DNA of 5,401 nt from M55B120 sp965549355 (GTDB taxonomy: Bacteria > Actinomycetota > Humimicrobiia > Humimicrobiales > Humimicrobiaceae). Location of the stretch: assembly GCA_965549355.1 (NCBI GenBank), contig CBEVGD010000099.1:1-5401 (forward strand), read 5' to 3'. Shown piece by piece: positions 5,348-5,401 of this stretch. The position numbers and the translations under genes were made by a program. A model generated the notes under the pieces. It was not told where the DNA came from, searched no databases, and saw nothing but the letters and a program-made list of their open reading frames with translations. The first letter of the stretch is position 1. Every line of letters begins with the position of its first letter.

Positions 5348-5401
5348 TTACTCTATAACACTGATAACACTGCCGGCGCCTATCGTCCTTCCGCCTTCAC
5401 G
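5348..5401 (-). CDS. tuf: Elongation factor Tu, C-terminal end (partial)
   Basis: Only the last 17 codons and a TAA stop are in the window; the rest lies beyond the right edge. The frame reads REGGRTIGAGSVISVIE, the standard end of EF-Tu, where the REGGRT(I/V)GAG motif forms part of beta-barrel domain 3. EF-Tu is the GTPase that delivers aminoacyl-tRNA to the ribosomal A site. The usual ending is close to GAGVVTxIxE, so this one is slightly divergent. The gene lies 35 nt upstream of rpsJ on the same strand, with no convincing terminator between them, so the str and S10 clusters are probably co-transcribed. A family other than EF-Tu is unlikely given the motif and the position next to rpsJ. 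Confidence 0.93.
   Translation of the reverse strand, partial: REGGRTIGAGSVISVIE

Overview
The window is one continuous stretch of the bacterial S10 ribosomal-protein operon, all transcribed from the minus strand (right to left). In transcription order it holds the last 17 codons of tuf (EF-Tu), rpsJ (S10), rplC (L3), rplD (L4), rplW (L23), rplB (L2), rpsS (S19), rplV (L22), rpsC (S3), rplP (L16) and the first 87 codons of rpmC (L29), which is still open at the left edge. This is the conserved bacterial gene order, with tuf of the str cluster joined directly to rpsJ. There is no plus-strand gene, tRNA, rRNA, mobile element or CRISPR array, and no gene-free stretch over 300 bases. The longest gap is 97 nt, between rpsJ and rplC.

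Packing is tight. Most gaps are 20-36 nt, and two gene pairs overlap: rplD/rplW by 20 nt and rplV/rpsC by 17 nt. Almost every gene has a clear purine-rich Shine-Dalgarno (SD) sequence. Three genes (rpsJ, rplB, rplV) start with TTG. Each is backed by a well-spaced SD and an in-frame stop a short way upstream. In rpsJ and rplB an out-of-frame ATG lies between the SD and the TTG.

The products assemble into both ribosomal subunits: L2, L3, L4, L16, L22, L23 and L29 into the large one, S3, S10 and S19 into the small one. S10 (NusE) also acts in antitermination and L4 is an autoregulator in some bacteria. The tuf-rpsJ gap is only 35 nt, too short for an Escherichia-type S10 leader. The rpsJ-rplC gap instead carries an inverted repeat over the rpsJ stop codon and a promoter-like sequence.

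The least ordinary coding features are the low-complexity C-terminal tails. S3 carries about 130 extra residues, ending in a Lys/Glu/Ala-rich segment built from 13-residue (39-bp) repeats. L29 carries a Lys-rich extension, and L22 and S19 have short extra tails.

The organism is a bacterium with a fairly AT-rich genome, frequent ATA, AGA and AGG codons, strong SDs and frequent TTG starts. The S3 and L16 cores read to me most like Actinobacteria and relatives, while L4 looks more like Firmicutes or thermophile types. A deep-branching, low-GC Gram-positive-type or uncultured lineage would fit, but this is a weak inference. I see no sign of a new biological system here. It is core translation machinery with some lineage-specific decoration.
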